Shown: one piece after another, positions 13,059 through 25,429 of the stretch
Numbering within the stretch: the first letter of the stretch is position 1
Layout of the letters: each line of letters begins with the position of its first letter
NCBI GenBank assembly: GCA_037176705.1
Contig: CM073886.1
Span: forward strand, 13,104,501 to 13,168,500
Direction: 5' to 3'
DNA: 64,000 nt
Source: Molossus alvarezi
Taxonomy: Eukaryota > Chordata > Mammalia > Chiroptera > Molossidae
The notes under the pieces: model-generated
The model's input: the letters and a program-made list of their open reading frames with translations, nothing else
The model's database searches: none
What the model was told of the DNA's origin: nothing
Made by a program: the position numbers and the translations under genes

Positions 13059-13912
13059 CTACGTCTCATCTGACCATGTCTCACCTGGCGCCGCGTCCGT
13101 GCCAGTGCAGCTACGTCTCATCTGACCATGTCTCACCTGGCGCCGCGTCCGTGCCAGTGCAGCTACGTCTCATCTGACCATGTCTCACCTGGCGCCGCGT
13201 CCGTGCCAGTGCAGCTACGTCTCATCTGACCATGTCTCACCTGGCGCCGCGTCCGTGTCAGTGCAGTTACATCTCACCTGGCGCCGCGTCCGTGTCAGTG
13301 CAGTTACGTCTCACCTGGCGCCGCGTCCATGTCAGCGCAGCTACGTCTCATCTGACCATGTCTCATCTGGCCCCGCGGCCGTGCCAGCGCAGCTACGTCT
13401 CATCTGACCATGTCTCACCTGGCCCCTTGGCCGTGCCAGCGCAGCTACGTCTCATCTGACCATGTCTCACCTGGCCCCTTGGCCGTGCCAGCGCAGCTAC
13501 GTCTCATCTGACCATGTCTCACCTGGCCCCGCGGCCGTGCCAGCGCAGCTACATCTCATCTGACCATGTCTCACCTGGCCCCTTGGCCGTGCCAGCGCAG
13601 CTACGTCTCATCTGACCATGTCTCACCTGGCCCCTTGGCCGTGCCAGCGCAGCTACGTCTCATCTGACCATGTCTCACCTGGCCCCGCGGCCGTGCCAGC
13701 GCAGCTACGTCTCATCTGACCATGTCTCACCTGGCCCCTTGGCTGTGCCAGCGCAGCTACGTCTCATCTGACCATGTCTCACCTGGCGCCGCGGCCGTGC
13801 CAGCGCAGCTACATCTCATCTGACCATGTCTCACCTGGCCCCTTGGCCGTGCCAGTGCAGCTACGTCTCATCTGACCATGTCTCACCTGGTCCCGCGGCC
13901 GTGCCAGTGCAG
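13059..13912 (+). repeat. Minisatellite, 52-bp unit, 17 copies
   Basis: Hand alignment gives 17 head-to-tail units beginning CTACGTCTCATCTGACCATG: 15 of 52 bp and two of 37 bp (13267-13303 and 13304-13340) that share the same 15-bp deletion. They sum exactly to 854 bp. The first six units carry CGCCGCGTCC in the core; later units alternate CCCCTTGGCC and CCCCGCGGCC. Because 52 is not a multiple of 3, reading frames in it are artefacts of the repeat. Confidence 0.97.
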
Positions 13913-15946
13913 CCCATCAACCTCGGTGTTGTGTGGCGCTCTGAATGAGTGGGTCTCTGCAGCTCTGGGGAGCATGTGGCAGACCTTACCCTATCTTTGC
14001 TCCAAGGACTCCCAGCAACAAATGCCTGTTCCCACTTATGAATGTGGAGGAAAGGTAAGATGGAGAAGCAGGCCCTTCTGGGGAAGGGGAGACATGGGTG
14101 GGGGGCCAGCAGGACCGTGAGGGGTGTTTCTGCTCAGAGGCCTGCACTTCCTGACCACGGACCCGCCACACGCCAGAGCAGAGTGAAACGCCCACAGTTC
14201 CAAAGTTGCAGGTATTCTGGTAGTTAACAGACATTTCATTCAACAGAAAGTCATCAAAATTAGTTCCAAATGTTTTAGCTTTCCAAAAAACAGCAGAGCT
14301 TTCTGGATACAGTATGTGTGGACACAAGTGTGTATACGTGTGAGTGTGCAAGCCCACCCTAAGGTGCCCGTGGACAGGAATGTGTACCAGGCACCCAGCG
14401 CCTGGGCCAGAGCCGTGTCGATGGGGCCAGAGGGACCACAAGGGGAGTTTGCTGGTCCGCAGGCTCGGGGCAGGCCTGCCCTGCACAGCGCACCGGAGGG
14501 GACCCTGCTACACAGGCTTGCTCTTACCGGCAGCAGCAGGAAGCACGCCCCAACCGGCAAATGGTGCCAGAACGACCACTGCTTGTTCCCCCAAGTCAGG
14601 ACGAGCCCCTTGGTTACATTTTAGGGCTCAGTTTCAGAAGGTGGCCTCGCCATGGACCAACTTCGCTGGCGCATGCAGGTGAGAGCAGCAGGCTGCTTGG
14701 CCCTGGTTTCGGCAGAGGGGCTGTGCTAAAGCAGCGCATCCTCGGCTCCAGGCTGAGCAGGCCTGGTCCACGCACCGGGGTGGAGTGGACACCCCGAGCT
14801 CCACCTGTGGGGATGTGGCCAGCCCAGGTTTCAAGCGGCACAGACATGGGTCTGAGGACCTCTTCTCATCCCCCAGGGCCCTTGTTGAAGAAGGTACCAT
14901 GTGCCTGGGCTAGAGAGACTGAATTTTATAAATCCAGTTCAGGGCTGGCCTGTGGGCAGGCACCACCCACCTGAGGGCTGGGAGCTTCGCTGGCTTGGAG
15001 ACTCGGGGGCCTGGAGCTGTGTGGCTCCAGCTGCCAGCAGGGAAACATAGACTTCGAGCAGAAGTATCCCCAACAGTCCTGCTGGTCCCCCAGTCCTGGA
15101 GACTCCCACAGGAACAGCCATGGGCAGGTAGGGGCCTGGGTGCCATCCAGCTCAGCCCTGGGCCCACCTGCCTATGCGGCCATGGAGCCTGTTTATCTCT
15201 CCTGAGGTGTCTGCTATGCCCAGCCCCACCCCTGGCACCCAGGTGTGGCTGATACTCGGGTGAGCTGGAAGGCGGTGGCAGGCACACGCGCAGGGCTCCT
15301 GGGCAAGGCTCCCTGTTCACTGTCACCTGGCCCTAACTGCCCTGGGGTCCCTGGACAGACGGCCCTGTGTCCCTCCCCTTCCGAGCGGGCAGACCGAGGT
15401 GGGCCAGTGAGCACAAAGGACTTTGCACCATGTGCAGAAAGTCTGCAGAGCCTTATTTGAAGAGCCACGAGGGGAGGACCTGTGTCGGGGCCTCTTCGCT
15501 CAGTTCCCAGTGGTGAGAACAAACAAGAAAAGCATCTGAGAAGGGACTGGGCCAAGGACCCGGGGAGAGAACGCGTGCCTGTGCCCTCCAGAGCAGTCAC
15601 GTCGGTGCGCCCTGGAGCGCCGTCCCTTCTCCAGCAGGCTGGGCCGCTGCGTCCTGCGGGGCTTTCTCCACGTCGCCTCCCTGATGGGCAGCCCCTGCTA
15701 CTTGCACCGCGTGTGTAAAATGAGAAAAATAAACAATTCGTTTGTTGCTCGCTTAGAGCTGGGGAAGGAAGCCAGACCCTTCACTGAGTGATCCTGGGGG
15801 GGAGGAGGGATACACGTTCTCTGTCTTTGGAGGGAATAGCAGCAGAGAAGTGGGGCGCCTGTAGCAGAGACCAGGCTTGACATCCCCTAAGTGTTTCCAA
15901 AAGAAATAAACAGCCAGGGACCAAAAAGAGTAAATCACTGAGCAGT
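13913..15946. other. Unique GC-rich intronic sequence
   Basis: I see no gene, RNA or recognisable mobile element here. Overlapping frames on both strands lack protein-like features. Confidence 0.55.
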
Positions 15947-16072
15947 GCCCACGGCGCGGTGAGCGGAACCTGCCGCAGGCTGAGCGGCGCCCACGGCCCG
16001 GCGAGCGGAACCTGCCGCAGGCTGAGCGGCGCCCACGGCCCCGCAAGCGGAACCTGCCGCAGGCTGAGCGGC
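15947..16072. repeat. Minisatellite, 42-bp unit, 3 copies
   Basis: Three head-to-tail copies of a GC-rich unit start with GCCCACGGC at 15947, 15989 and 16031. The block AGCGGAACCTGCCGCAGGCT is identical in all three. A 42-bp period gives a 14-residue Ala/Gly/Arg repeat on the minus strand, which I regard as non-coding. Confidence 0.96.
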
Positions 16073-18129
16073 GCTCCTGCTGTCAGTCTCCACAGCCACC
16101 TCCGGCCAGCACTCCTTACTTTCCACTAAGGCTCAACGGCCCTCCCTGTCACTCAGGAGCAGGGCACCTGGGCCAGGGCCTCCCCGGTCGGGGCTTCAGT
16201 GTTCTTCATTTCCTGAACATAAATACACGTTTCTGTGGTTGGCACAGACCTCGAGGAATCCCTTCACAGGGACAGGAGATGTTTCCCAGGGTGTATGAGT
16301 CATTCTGTGTCCTCACTGAAGTCCCAGCGAGACACAGCTTATCAGGATAGGGCAGGACCAGGGAGAGGGGACCGCAGACTAACGGGAGACACCCAGCCGA
16401 AGTGCGGCTCAATGCGGCCTCTGGGAGCCTGGACAGAGGACTTGAGCGCTGGCTGAGGGGACACATTAGGTCTGAGCAGGGGAAGGACATGGCCCGCATT
16501 TAATAAGCTGGGCCAGCGGCTGCTAGTTCACGTTGCTTCAGATTTATGTGACGTTTCTTACCCCACAGGTGAGGTGCTATGAAGGAGAGAACATGCCCAA
16601 TGGAAGGACCGGCCCAGTGGTGCCCAGGCACAGTGGGGGGAGCTGGAAGACCAGTACTCCTTATCCTGGGGAGGTAGGGAGCCGATGCTGCAGGTGGGAG
16701 CCCAAGGCGGGCCCTGCGCCCTCCGCCCACATGGGGCTTCACTGCATCATGTAAATGAGAACAGATCCGGTGACTGTGACATTAGCAGTCCCTGACAACA
16801 TGGAATTCCTTGAAAGGAGGGCTCTATTTTCTGACGGCCCCGCTCCCTGGGGAGCACCATGTTTCGGCTCCTGGTGTGGATTTATGACCTGCCAGGAGGC
16901 GGGTGTGTGTGTGTGGGTGGGGCCTGCTCTGTGCACTGACCCCTGAAGACACTGAGCCCTGCTGGTCTGGGCTGCACTGCTGGGAGGGTCTCAAGGCCTC
17001 CCTTCTCCTGCAAGCCCAGGACAGTTTTATTTCTGTTTGCACTGAGCTGGGAAAAAACACCATGTCGTAAAGTTTGGTTGTAAACCGTGGAAGTGGCGAC
17101 TGGAGCATCACACCCCATAAAGCATGGGAAGGAGTGCCCGGTGCTGCCTGTGGCGGCCGCTGGGCTGTGCTCACGTACGTGCCCATGTGTCCAGAGCACA
17201 GCCCAGCCAGGGCGCAACAACCCAGACCCTCGCAACGTTTTACAAGAGGTTCCCCTAAAAAAGAGACAGTTTTAAATAAGGAAAACATGATGAAAATATG
17301 GAGAGTGATGAAAACCGTTTAGGGATTTAGAAGGTAACAAATCTTTGGGGAGAACAACATCACTTCCTGTTAGGGGACAAGTACTCTCCTCTGACACTCG
17401 CCCTCCCGTCCCTCAGTGAGAAGTCCGAGGGGAACAGACATGCTTTTTTCAGCCAGTTTCCCATTTTAGGGACTATAAATTATGTGTCTGGTGTTTTAAT
17501 AAGAAAGGAAACACACGTGATTCTGGTCTGAAGAACGAGTTTCTTAAACTCTCAAGTCCCACTTGTTCCAAAACCCCGGGGGTTGTACCCTCTCCCCACT
17601 GACCCAGGACGCTGGCCCTCGCAGAGCTGGGAGGGGAGGTTTTTGGGGTGGGACACCTTCCTTGTACATTGTTGGTGTTGATGTGTGCCCTGGGGACGCG
17701 GAGGTGTCTGTGCATTGGCGGCGGGACGGGGGCGTACTGTATACCTGCCAAGTGAGGGCCTTAGGATAAATAGGTAAGACCTACTGTGGGTTCTGGCAGC
17801 TGTCCCAATGTTGGGGCTGAAGGCTCCTCCCCACAGGCACAGCTGATGTGCAGGGGTGTTCCCTGGTGCTCACCTTGTAAATGTGAGCCTCCCCATGGCT
17901 GCTTCTCACCTCCCACCAAGGTGATTGGGAATGGAAAAAAGAAAACGAGTTAGCATTGTGGGGACAAGCAGTACACAATGGCCCAGAACAGCTGAAACAC
18001 TGGGAAGGAAAGTGGACAATGGCTCTGGGTCATTCATTGTGGTGGCTCTCCAAGAGTCGCATCCACCATGCCCCCAGTGTGTACAGCCCGCCTGACTGAG
18101 GGGAGCCTGGACCCAGCCAGATGTCAGTG
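16073..18129. other. Unique intronic sequence
   Basis: I see no gene or clear repeat. There is a short GT-rich run near 16902-16917. Confidence 0.55.
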
Positions 18130-19465
18130 CAGTAGTATCCTTAAAGCACTAAAATAAAACCTGTCAACCTAGCATTCTATACCTGCCACAAATCTCTCTC
18201 AAAGACAAAGGGGAAAGAGAGATTCTTTCAGACAAGAAAAGCAGAAAGGACACCTCACCAGGAACCTACTCAGTGGAGGAAGCTGTCGTGGGGGGGGGGG
18301 GGGGAGGGAGGAAGACCTGGGTCTACACCCAGGGTCCTAGGTGAGAAACCTGGGAATGGTGAGATGTGGATCAAGGTGTTAGCTTACCTTTCCAATTTAA
18401 TGCAACGTCTTTAAAGGGCAATTTGACAGTTTGAATAAAAAAACAGTATCACGGTATCTGGGTTGTATAAAAGCAAACCTATGACAACACTAGCAAAAAG
18501 GCCGGGACGGAAAAGTGGGAGAAAGTCATTGCCGAGTCCGTCATTGCCGAGTCTGTTACCATTGATGAAATCAGTAGAGTCATCACTTGAAGGCAAGCTG
18601 CGATGAATTCAAGATTGATACTATAAACCCTAAAACAACCACAAAAGCGAAACAACAAAGAGTTACAGCAAATAAGCCAAGAAGGGAAAGAAGAAGGAGT
18701 CATAAGAACATTCAACTAACCCAAAAGAAGCAGAAAAAGATGAAAAAAAGAAAGACTAACATAGCAAAGATCACATTCAATGCAAATGATTTAAATGCAC
18801 AATTAAAAGGCAGAATTTGTTAGACTTAATAAAGAACAAGGCCTAATTAAATGCTGTCCATAAAAGACACAATTCAAATACGAAGACACATGTAAGTTAA
18901 AAGCGAAAGCTCAGAAAAATGCATACCCTGCGGACAGTCTACAGACAACTAGAGTCGTTAAATTAGTATCAACAGAGAAACTTCAGAGCAAGTAATATCA
19001 GAAATAAAGGGCCATTTCATAAACCTAAAGGGATCGGTTCATCAGGCGGTCACAACATTCAAACACTTATGAACCTGTAACAGCTTCAAAACACACAACG
19101 CAGAAATGAACAGAACTGCCGGTAGATACAGACAAAGCCACAACTCTGGTCAGAGACTCGGATCCCCGCGCTCTCAGTATCGGTAGGACAAACAGACAAA
19201 AAGTAATTCAGGGTATAGAAAGCAGTATCAACCAACTTGAATTAATCAACATTACAGAACACAGAATGCATATTCCTTTTTAGGATCACACAGAACATTC
19301 ACTAAGATAGATCATCTTCTGGGCCACAAAACAAGCCCTAATAAATTGTAAAAGACTCAAGTCACATTCTGTATCTTCTCTGACAATAAGTGAATTAAAT
19401 TAGACATCAGTAACAGAAAGGTGGCTGGAAAATGCTCACATTTGGAAAATCAGTTACACACTCTA
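18130..19465 (+). mobile_element. Old LINE-1, 5' part through endonuclease region
   Basis: The start resembles the L1M segment around AACCTAGCATTCTATACCTG. It continues through A-rich sequence typical of the ORF1-ORF2 junction. The final part (AGATCATCTTCTGGGCCACAAAACAAG near 19306-19332, broken here by degeneracy) resembles the end of the ORF2 endonuclease domain. No frame is intact. Confidence 0.7.
18290..18312 (+). repeat. Poly-G run
   Basis: Fifteen consecutive G are followed by AGGGAGG on the plus strand. This is a length-unstable homopolymer and also a possible assembly weak point. Confidence 0.95.
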
Positions 19466-19479
19466 TCGGCCTTCATGGC

Positions 19480-19660
19480 ATTTACTTCCAGTATATAGTA
19501 TGTCACTTAACTCACACGACAGCCCTGGAGTTGTCATCAATTTAAAGTTGGGAAAAGAGAATTTGAACAGTTAGGTAACGTGCTCAGGATCACACAAGCC
19601 AGTTGGTGCCCCGAGAGGGCAGGCAGCACAGGTCTGTGGGGAATGACTTGGACCTGGGTT
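19480..19660. mobile_element. MIR-like fragment
   Basis: The region has the MIR-like succession of a CACACGACAGCCCTG stretch, a degraded oligo-A/G stretch, TTAGGTAACGTGCTCAGGATC and ACACAAGCCAGTTGGTG. It is diverged, as expected for this ancient family. Confidence 0.55.
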
Positions 19661-21639
19661 CAAGTTTAGACGCTTCCATTCTGGAGCTGTCTGCTAAAAC
19701 AGCAATGGCCATCGTTGACCCTCAGGCTGCACCCTCACCTTTCATGTGAGGTGTTCCCAGGGCATGGGCCCCACCCCAAACCATCCTGCGGTCAGTCATC
19801 CAGCCAGGCCATGTCCCCCTGCCAGCCTTGACATTCCCTAAGCCCAGCACCAACCCCTCACTACTCTAGTCCCCAACACACACATAAAACACCCTTTTCT
19901 TAAAAAACAATAAACTGCCAGTGGACAAAGCAAATAAGCTGCAACTTCCAGCCTGCTGGAGGTAACTCAGTCACAGCTTCTATCAAGTTAACATTTACAG
20001 CTGTCATGGTAATGGCAACCTTGATTCAAATTAATTCCAGACTGGGGGACCCCTGTATCTAAGGGTGCTCGGTGACCCCCATCCAATTATGGTACCAAAC
20101 AGCTGGCAGCCCGGGTCCTGGGGTAGCAATGAAAAGTGGGACCCACTGGCCCGAGACACAAACAGAAGCCACCGTGCTGGGCGTGGGTCTGGGTTGGGAA
20201 TGCAGCGGGAGGAAGGCCCTGCTGTGCTGTGCTCCGGGTTGGCAAGGCAGCCCCGACATGCCTGCGCACAGCTGTGCCCAGGGCTCAGGGACCCTGAAAC
20301 ACGCTGCTCACAGGTGGCTGGGCTGCACCAGTGTTTGCAGGCGGGGTACTGCAGCTTACCCAGAGGTTAGCCAGCATCTAGTGAGCACCCTTCCTCGGCA
20401 ACGCCGATCACCAGCAGGGCAACTGGCTGCCCGGGAGGTGGGGACTGCCCTGGGAGGGGCTGGAGGCTCCCATGGGCACTGCCATCCTGGGCAGCAGGGC
20501 ATGTTGACAGGGCTCGGCCCGAGTTGGTCACCCCCAGGAGCGCCTTGCCGTGGCTGCCAAGGTCTCTGGCCCTGGGAAGGAGTGCCTGGCCTAGGTTCCA
20601 GGGTCAGTATGCTGAGGACGACCACAGCTTGCAGAGGGGTGAACAGTATCCAGGGACAGGTGGCCACAGCAACCCCGTCAGGAGATGAGAGACACTGTGA
20701 CGAGGGACCACTTTCCACTTTGACACATGTGAAGATGTGTTCTAGACAGGCAGTGACATTCCTGAGCTCAAGGGAAAGAGGAAACGCTCCCCCTAGAGAT
20801 GTCAGCTGGAGCCCTCACACTCACGTCGTGACAGCAGGCACCTTGCGTGTGTTCAGCGGACCATCAGGTGAGTGGGGTGGTGTGCCTGGCGTGGACCGCC
20901 CATGCGCAGGGAGTACACCTAGCGGCAACGTTCCTGTCAAGTCGCACATGAAGGTCTGCTTTGCCAGCAAGGCTCTGGGGTGAATCCTGGAGGTGCCCTG
21001 TGAGTCACCTGTTCCTGCCGTGGGCTTGAAACTCTAGTTTAAAAACTCAACTGACACGGCACAAAGGCCTCTTTTCTGTGCTGTGAGGCAGTGGGACTTG
21101 ACACATAATAAGAGTGGAAAGTGATTCAGATCCCTGGGTGAAAGGTCAGCTCTACATGCAGGACTCTGGAGGAAAACAGCAGTGTAAGCTTGTTTGAACT
21201 CATTCATGTCTGCCTCGGGTGTGGGCGAAACACAGAAAGAAGATCTGCAGCGTGCTCAAGAAAGGGACTCAGAGGGGCTGCAGGCGGGGCCCACGCAGGC
21301 GGAGCCCACGCAGGCGGAGGGACCCAGTGAGGCCAGGACACCTTTGACAGCTCAGCGACCAAAACACATGCTCCTTGCCAGTGAATCACCAAGCGGCAGG
21401 GTGAAGACTGTTTTATGCAAGTGATATGTCCAATCAAAAGAATTTAAGGAGTATATTTGTGTAATCAAAGCATACCAAAGTTAAAAGGTTCAAATTTGAT
21501 TAATCTGTATTGTGGACACTGAGACAGAAGATACCTACTAAGAAGGGCTCCTCGTGGCTAACTGGGCTCACATAAAACAAACAAACAGAACAAAACCAGA
21601 GCCTAGCAGTCATTTCTCCACAGGGGCCTCTTACAGGAA
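19661..21639. other. Unique GC-rich intronic sequence
   Basis: A 303-codon plus-strand frame at 20072-20983 is the longest non-repeat frame in the window. It has no recognisable domain and no protein-like pattern, and overlapping frames are equally open, so I do not call it a gene. A 15-bp GCCCACGCAGGCGGA doublet lies near 21288-21318. Confidence 0.5.
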
Positions 21640-22265
21640 ATGCACTTCAGGGAGAAGCCTGCACTGAACTGCCTGCCTGCACGGCGCTTCTGCCCTCTAA
21701 GAGGGTCCTTTTTGTTTTCAGTCAGTAGGACTGAGGCTTCCCCCATCCAACTGGAGCTGTGCAGTTCCAAGGGGTTCTATTCTGACCAATCAGAACAGTG
21801 CCTTTTGGAACAATCAAACTGTGCAGATTTGAAGTCCTTATTTGCATGAGGACAGACCAATTAGGGACAAGGGGCTGGGCCTTCTGCCTATATAAGCTAG
21901 CTCCCCTTTCCACCCAAGGCTGAAAATTGTGTTTCCTTGGCTGAGCTGAAATACTGAAGATGTCTCTGCAGAGCAGAACGAAGCAGACCAGTAGGCCAGA
22001 GCAGACTGGCCCCGAACGAAGCAGACCAGTGCAGCACAAAGCAGGTCAGTGTGGCGCAGGCTTCTAGCCGGAGAGGGCCTGGCCCAGGACCGCCTCACAG
22101 CCACGCTGCTTTCACAGCTGTGCTGTATCACATGAACAAAGTGTCTTTCTTCATCACACCCCAAACTGGGGATTCCTGTTGACACTGAGTTGGCGCCAGC
22201 GACCCTTGGTTGATAGTATAGAGCACAGTGGTCCACAAAGACATAAAGTTTGCCGCTAACAGCAT
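21640..22265 (+). mobile_element. LTR-like, promoter-like block (putative solo LTR)
   Basis: On the plus strand two CCAAT boxes (21786-21790, 21857-21861), an octamer ATTTGCAT (21840-21847) and a TATA box TATATAA (21889-21895) are spaced like a core promoter. They are followed by AGAACGAAGCAGACCAGT-type direct repeats and a GTGTCTTTCTTCATCACACC stretch that recalls the R/U5 part of retroviral LTRs. Exact ends, target duplication and internal viral sequence were not found, so both the borders and the class are uncertain. It is oriented opposite to LMF1. Confidence 0.42.
21889..21895 (+). promoter_or_regulatory. TATA box of LTR-like block
   Basis: TATATAA lies 28 bases downstream of a CCAAT box, which predicts a start near 21920. 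Whether it is used is unknown. Confidence 0.45.
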
Positions 22266-25206
22266 TTTCTTGCCGTTCCAAGTGGAATGTTGCATATTTT
22301 AAAGGTAACTGAACAAGACATAAAACTGCTGGCAGGTAAGCTGTATCTCTTTTTCTTCCTTTCCTTTAGCATCTGACAGCCGAGGTGCCTGTGCGCATTT
22401 CCTGTGGATGGTCTCGCTGAGGGCTGGAGCAGAGCCGGTCCGTTGGTGGATGGGGGCTTTCAGAACGCTCTTCTGCCCTCGATGTGCTCAGTGACACTGG
22501 CCTTGTGTGGCTGCAGGTCCGGCCACCACCAGAGCTGCAGGAACCGTGCTCAGTGGTGAGCATCACACGGAGGCTGCCTGCCTGTATTCGTGTTGTGACT
22601 GACGATTTGCCCTCACAGATGTTTGTCCAGCGTGGCTCTGCTTTGACTGACTGACCTCACCAACAACCCCTCTTAGTAATGGGGCCATGAGGGCCATTTG
22701 GGCCAAGGCTGCGAGGCAGGTGAGGGCCTCTCCTATCCAGCAGTGTGTGGGCTCCCGCACCTGTGTGGCGAGTGGGGATGGCAGTGCCGCTCATCTGGCT
22801 CCTGTGCTGCTGAAAGACATCATGCATGAGTGTCACCAGGCTCCTGCCAAGTGCTCCAGGTCTCCAGACACGAGGGGCAGGGTGGTGCACCCTGACCTTG
22901 TCCGGCTGGTGAGGATGCAGGAAAGCAGCACAAGGGCCTCGGGCCTCACAGCAGTCACCTTGAGGAGACGAGCTGTGCCCGAGGCAGGAGGGCCCTCCTC
23001 ACTGGCCGGGGGAGAGAGCGGAGCGCAGTGTCCATTTCCGCACACTCTCCGGGTCCGGGCACTGGGGAAAATGCACACACCTCTAAGCACCCGACATTCC
23101 AGGGCTCAGCTCTGACTCCTGACGTCCTAGCCTTCACCGGGCCTCGCGGTAACGCCATGCAAAAGGGCATCGTCGGTAGCAGCCGAGTTCAAGGTGAAGT
23201 CGAAGCAACAATGAGAGGGGAGAGGAGCCTGAGCTCCTGACACCCCCACCGGCTTGGCCACCTGCCCCAGCAGGTCCCTCCTGTGAGGCCTCCCCCAGTG
23301 GAGCCATAACAGTGAAGGAGGCACCCTGTCTCCTCCCACAGGCCCCACCATTACCTGGGGCCCTGCTGCCTCTGGCCACGGACTGGAGGAGTCCAGGTCA
23401 CAGAGGACAGGCCAGGTGGCTCACCCATCCTGGCACAGATAACTTCAAAAGGATGAATAAAACTGTCTGTAGTCAGCAACCAGCATGACCTGGGCCCTGA
23501 TGAGACAGCAGTTGGTGCCTTCGCTCCATCCAGCTTACAAAGCGGGTGCTGAGACATCTGCTGAGGAAAGGCTTCTGTGGCTACAGAGAGTTAGGGGCTT
23601 TTGTCTCTCCAAAGGGCCACACTTGGATGCCATGGGCCCATATTCTTCGTAACAGCAGCAGTGAGTAACCAGGGTCTCAAAGCCCTGCTGGGTTCAGCCT
23701 GGTCCTAGAATGTCGGTTCTAACTGGCCCTGTCCTCACATACACCGAAGTCACAGCTTGTGACCTGTCCCCGGAACTTGGTTCACACGCCAGCGGTATGG
23801 TGGCCACATTCCGGCTGCCTGCCCGCATCCCAGCAGGCCTGTGGGGACGAACAGCCCCGCTCTGGTATGTGCCAACTCCATGCCCTCCTGGGAACGCTCA
23901 CCCAGCCCTGGCCTCCACTTGCCAAGGCTCCTTACACTGTCCTAACACAGGAGTCCTGGAGCTGCCTCCATCCTGGCCAGAGCCGCGCGCACAGCGAGCT
24001 CGGGCACTCGCACCCTGGGGACTGATGGGCGCCACCTGTTCACCATGCTCTGCCGCCCTTCAGGGGGACACATGTGGTCTTCACACATTGGGTCAGTGTT
24101 GACAGGGTGGCTGAGAGGGCTGGCGGGCAGGCCCAGGACAGGGCAGAAGGCCCTTGGCCGAGCCCATAGGGCCCCATACTCCTTCCTGCCAAGCGGAAAC
24201 TTTTCCTTGCTGGCACTTTTCGAAAGGTCAGCTCTGGGACCAAGAGTGGGCTGCATGGGTCCTTGGGCAGGAGGGGAGGACATTCTGGGGCTTGTTAGGT
24301 GGGACGTGAGTGGTCTCGAGACCCTAAAGGTAAAGCCTGACCTCTTAAATGCAGCACACAGCGGACGCCCTGCCCTGGGCTGCCTCACAGGTCACACGGC
24401 CCGCAACACACGCAGGCAGAGCAGTGAGGGGCGCTACCCCAGGACCCAGGCGACACCCAGGACCAAACACTCAGGACTGAAAGCCATAGAAGACATAAGA
24501 TGGTCTGCAAGCCACCTTCCCAAAGAAGAGCAGTTATAAGCCCCTTTCTGTTTTGGAGCCATAAGCAACAAGCAGGGGCCTGGCAGGCATCAGTCCGACA
24601 GGCGGTGCCCTAGGCATGTCAAGGTTTTCGCTGCCAACAGAGGTAACAAGAGCCCAAGGTGAGGATGGGCCCGCAGACATGCACTCTGTACACGAATGAG
24701 CCAATATTTCTGAGAAGACGAAGGACATTTCGATGCCAAGTGCCCTTGAATTAATTCATAAAGAAAAGTGATCCCAGCCCCCCACGAACAGGCCAGCACT
24801 CAGCAGGGACAGGAATGTCTGGAGGGGTTCAGACCAGGGCCTGGGTCCCTGGGTCGGGGGAGTGTGCTCAAAGCCACAGGCCAAGGCGGGGAGGGGGCTT
24901 TGGGGACCTGAACACAGAGGACTAGAGCCTGCTTCCAGGGGAGCCAGGACACCCTGTACCTACATCCACCGAGGCTGGGCATAGGGCAGAAAAGGCCAGC
25001 TAAGACTCTAGGAGGAAGGGTGCCCAGCCTGACGTCCAGGGCCTGGGCAGGACTGTGGACAGCAGCAGAGGGATGTGGTGCCCATACCCAGAATGAACAA
25101 CCAGACCCACCACCGCAGGGGCCCGACACCCTGTTCTGCCAGCCTCAGCAAGTGGGACACTCTGCTCCCAGAGAAGGGAAGAGGAAGGGGCTCCCCATGA
25201 GCTCAC
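22266..25206. other. Unique GC-rich intronic sequence
   Basis: I see no gene, RNA gene or well-defined repeat between the LTR-like block and the LMF1 exon at 25207. Confidence 0.55.
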
Positions 25207-25272
25207 CTCGTAGTGGAAGTCCATGCAGGTGAGGTCGCGCCAGCACTGGTCCCCCCGGATCTTGATCAGGCC
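25207..25272 (-). CDS. LMF1: LMF1 internal exon (second of three in window)
   Basis: This 66-base exon encodes exactly 22 codons, GLIKIRGDQCWRDLTCMDFHYE split as GLIKIRGDQCW then RDLTCMDFHYE. The acceptor reads CCCTGGCAG|GGC after a pyrimidine-rich tract and the donor reads GAG|GTGAGC, both on the minus strand. It is in phase 0 at both ends, so it joins directly to the exon at 44289-44437 and to the one at 10235-10402. The family's conserved Cys-Trp-Arg-Asp and Thr-Cys-Met-Asp-Phe-His-Tyr-Glu pattern is intact; this segment lies in the LMF domain (Pfam lipase maturation factor), probably in a loop after a membrane helix. The human protein as I recall it has Arg where this has Gln in GDQCW. 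The exon is too short to stand out as an open reading frame and is recognised by sequence and splice sites. Confidence 0.95.
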
Positions 25273-25429
25273 CTGCCAGGGCAAGAAGGAGAGGAAGCAA
25301 TGTGAGTCACCTCCTGAGAATGGCCAGGGTCCCTAGGGCAGGGGAATGCCCCTGGGGGAACCTTTGCTGAAGGAACTTGAAGGGAGCAACACCTTTTATC
25401 TTTCACCTGAAGTGACATAAAGGGTAAGA

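Larger units (their letters stand above)
10403..25206 (-). other. LMF1: LMF1 intron between second and third visible exons
   Basis: This intron is 14,804 bases, bounded by GTGAGC and CCCACAG on the minus strand. It contains one antisense SINE, two minisatellites (52-bp and 42-bp units), an old L1, a MIR-like piece and an LTR-like block. Confidence 0.9.

Noticed and set aside
13180..13459. Cys/Ser/His-rich repeated peptides
   Set aside because: They come from a 52-bp minisatellite whose period is not a multiple of three.
13059..13912. CRISPR-like array
   Set aside because: Units are directly abutting without unique spacers, and the context is a vertebrate intron.
20072..20983. 303-codon plus-strand reading frame
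   Set aside because: It has no recognisable domain, a biased composition, other open frames overlapping it, and lies antisense in an LMF1 intron. GC-rich DNA with few stop codons explains it.
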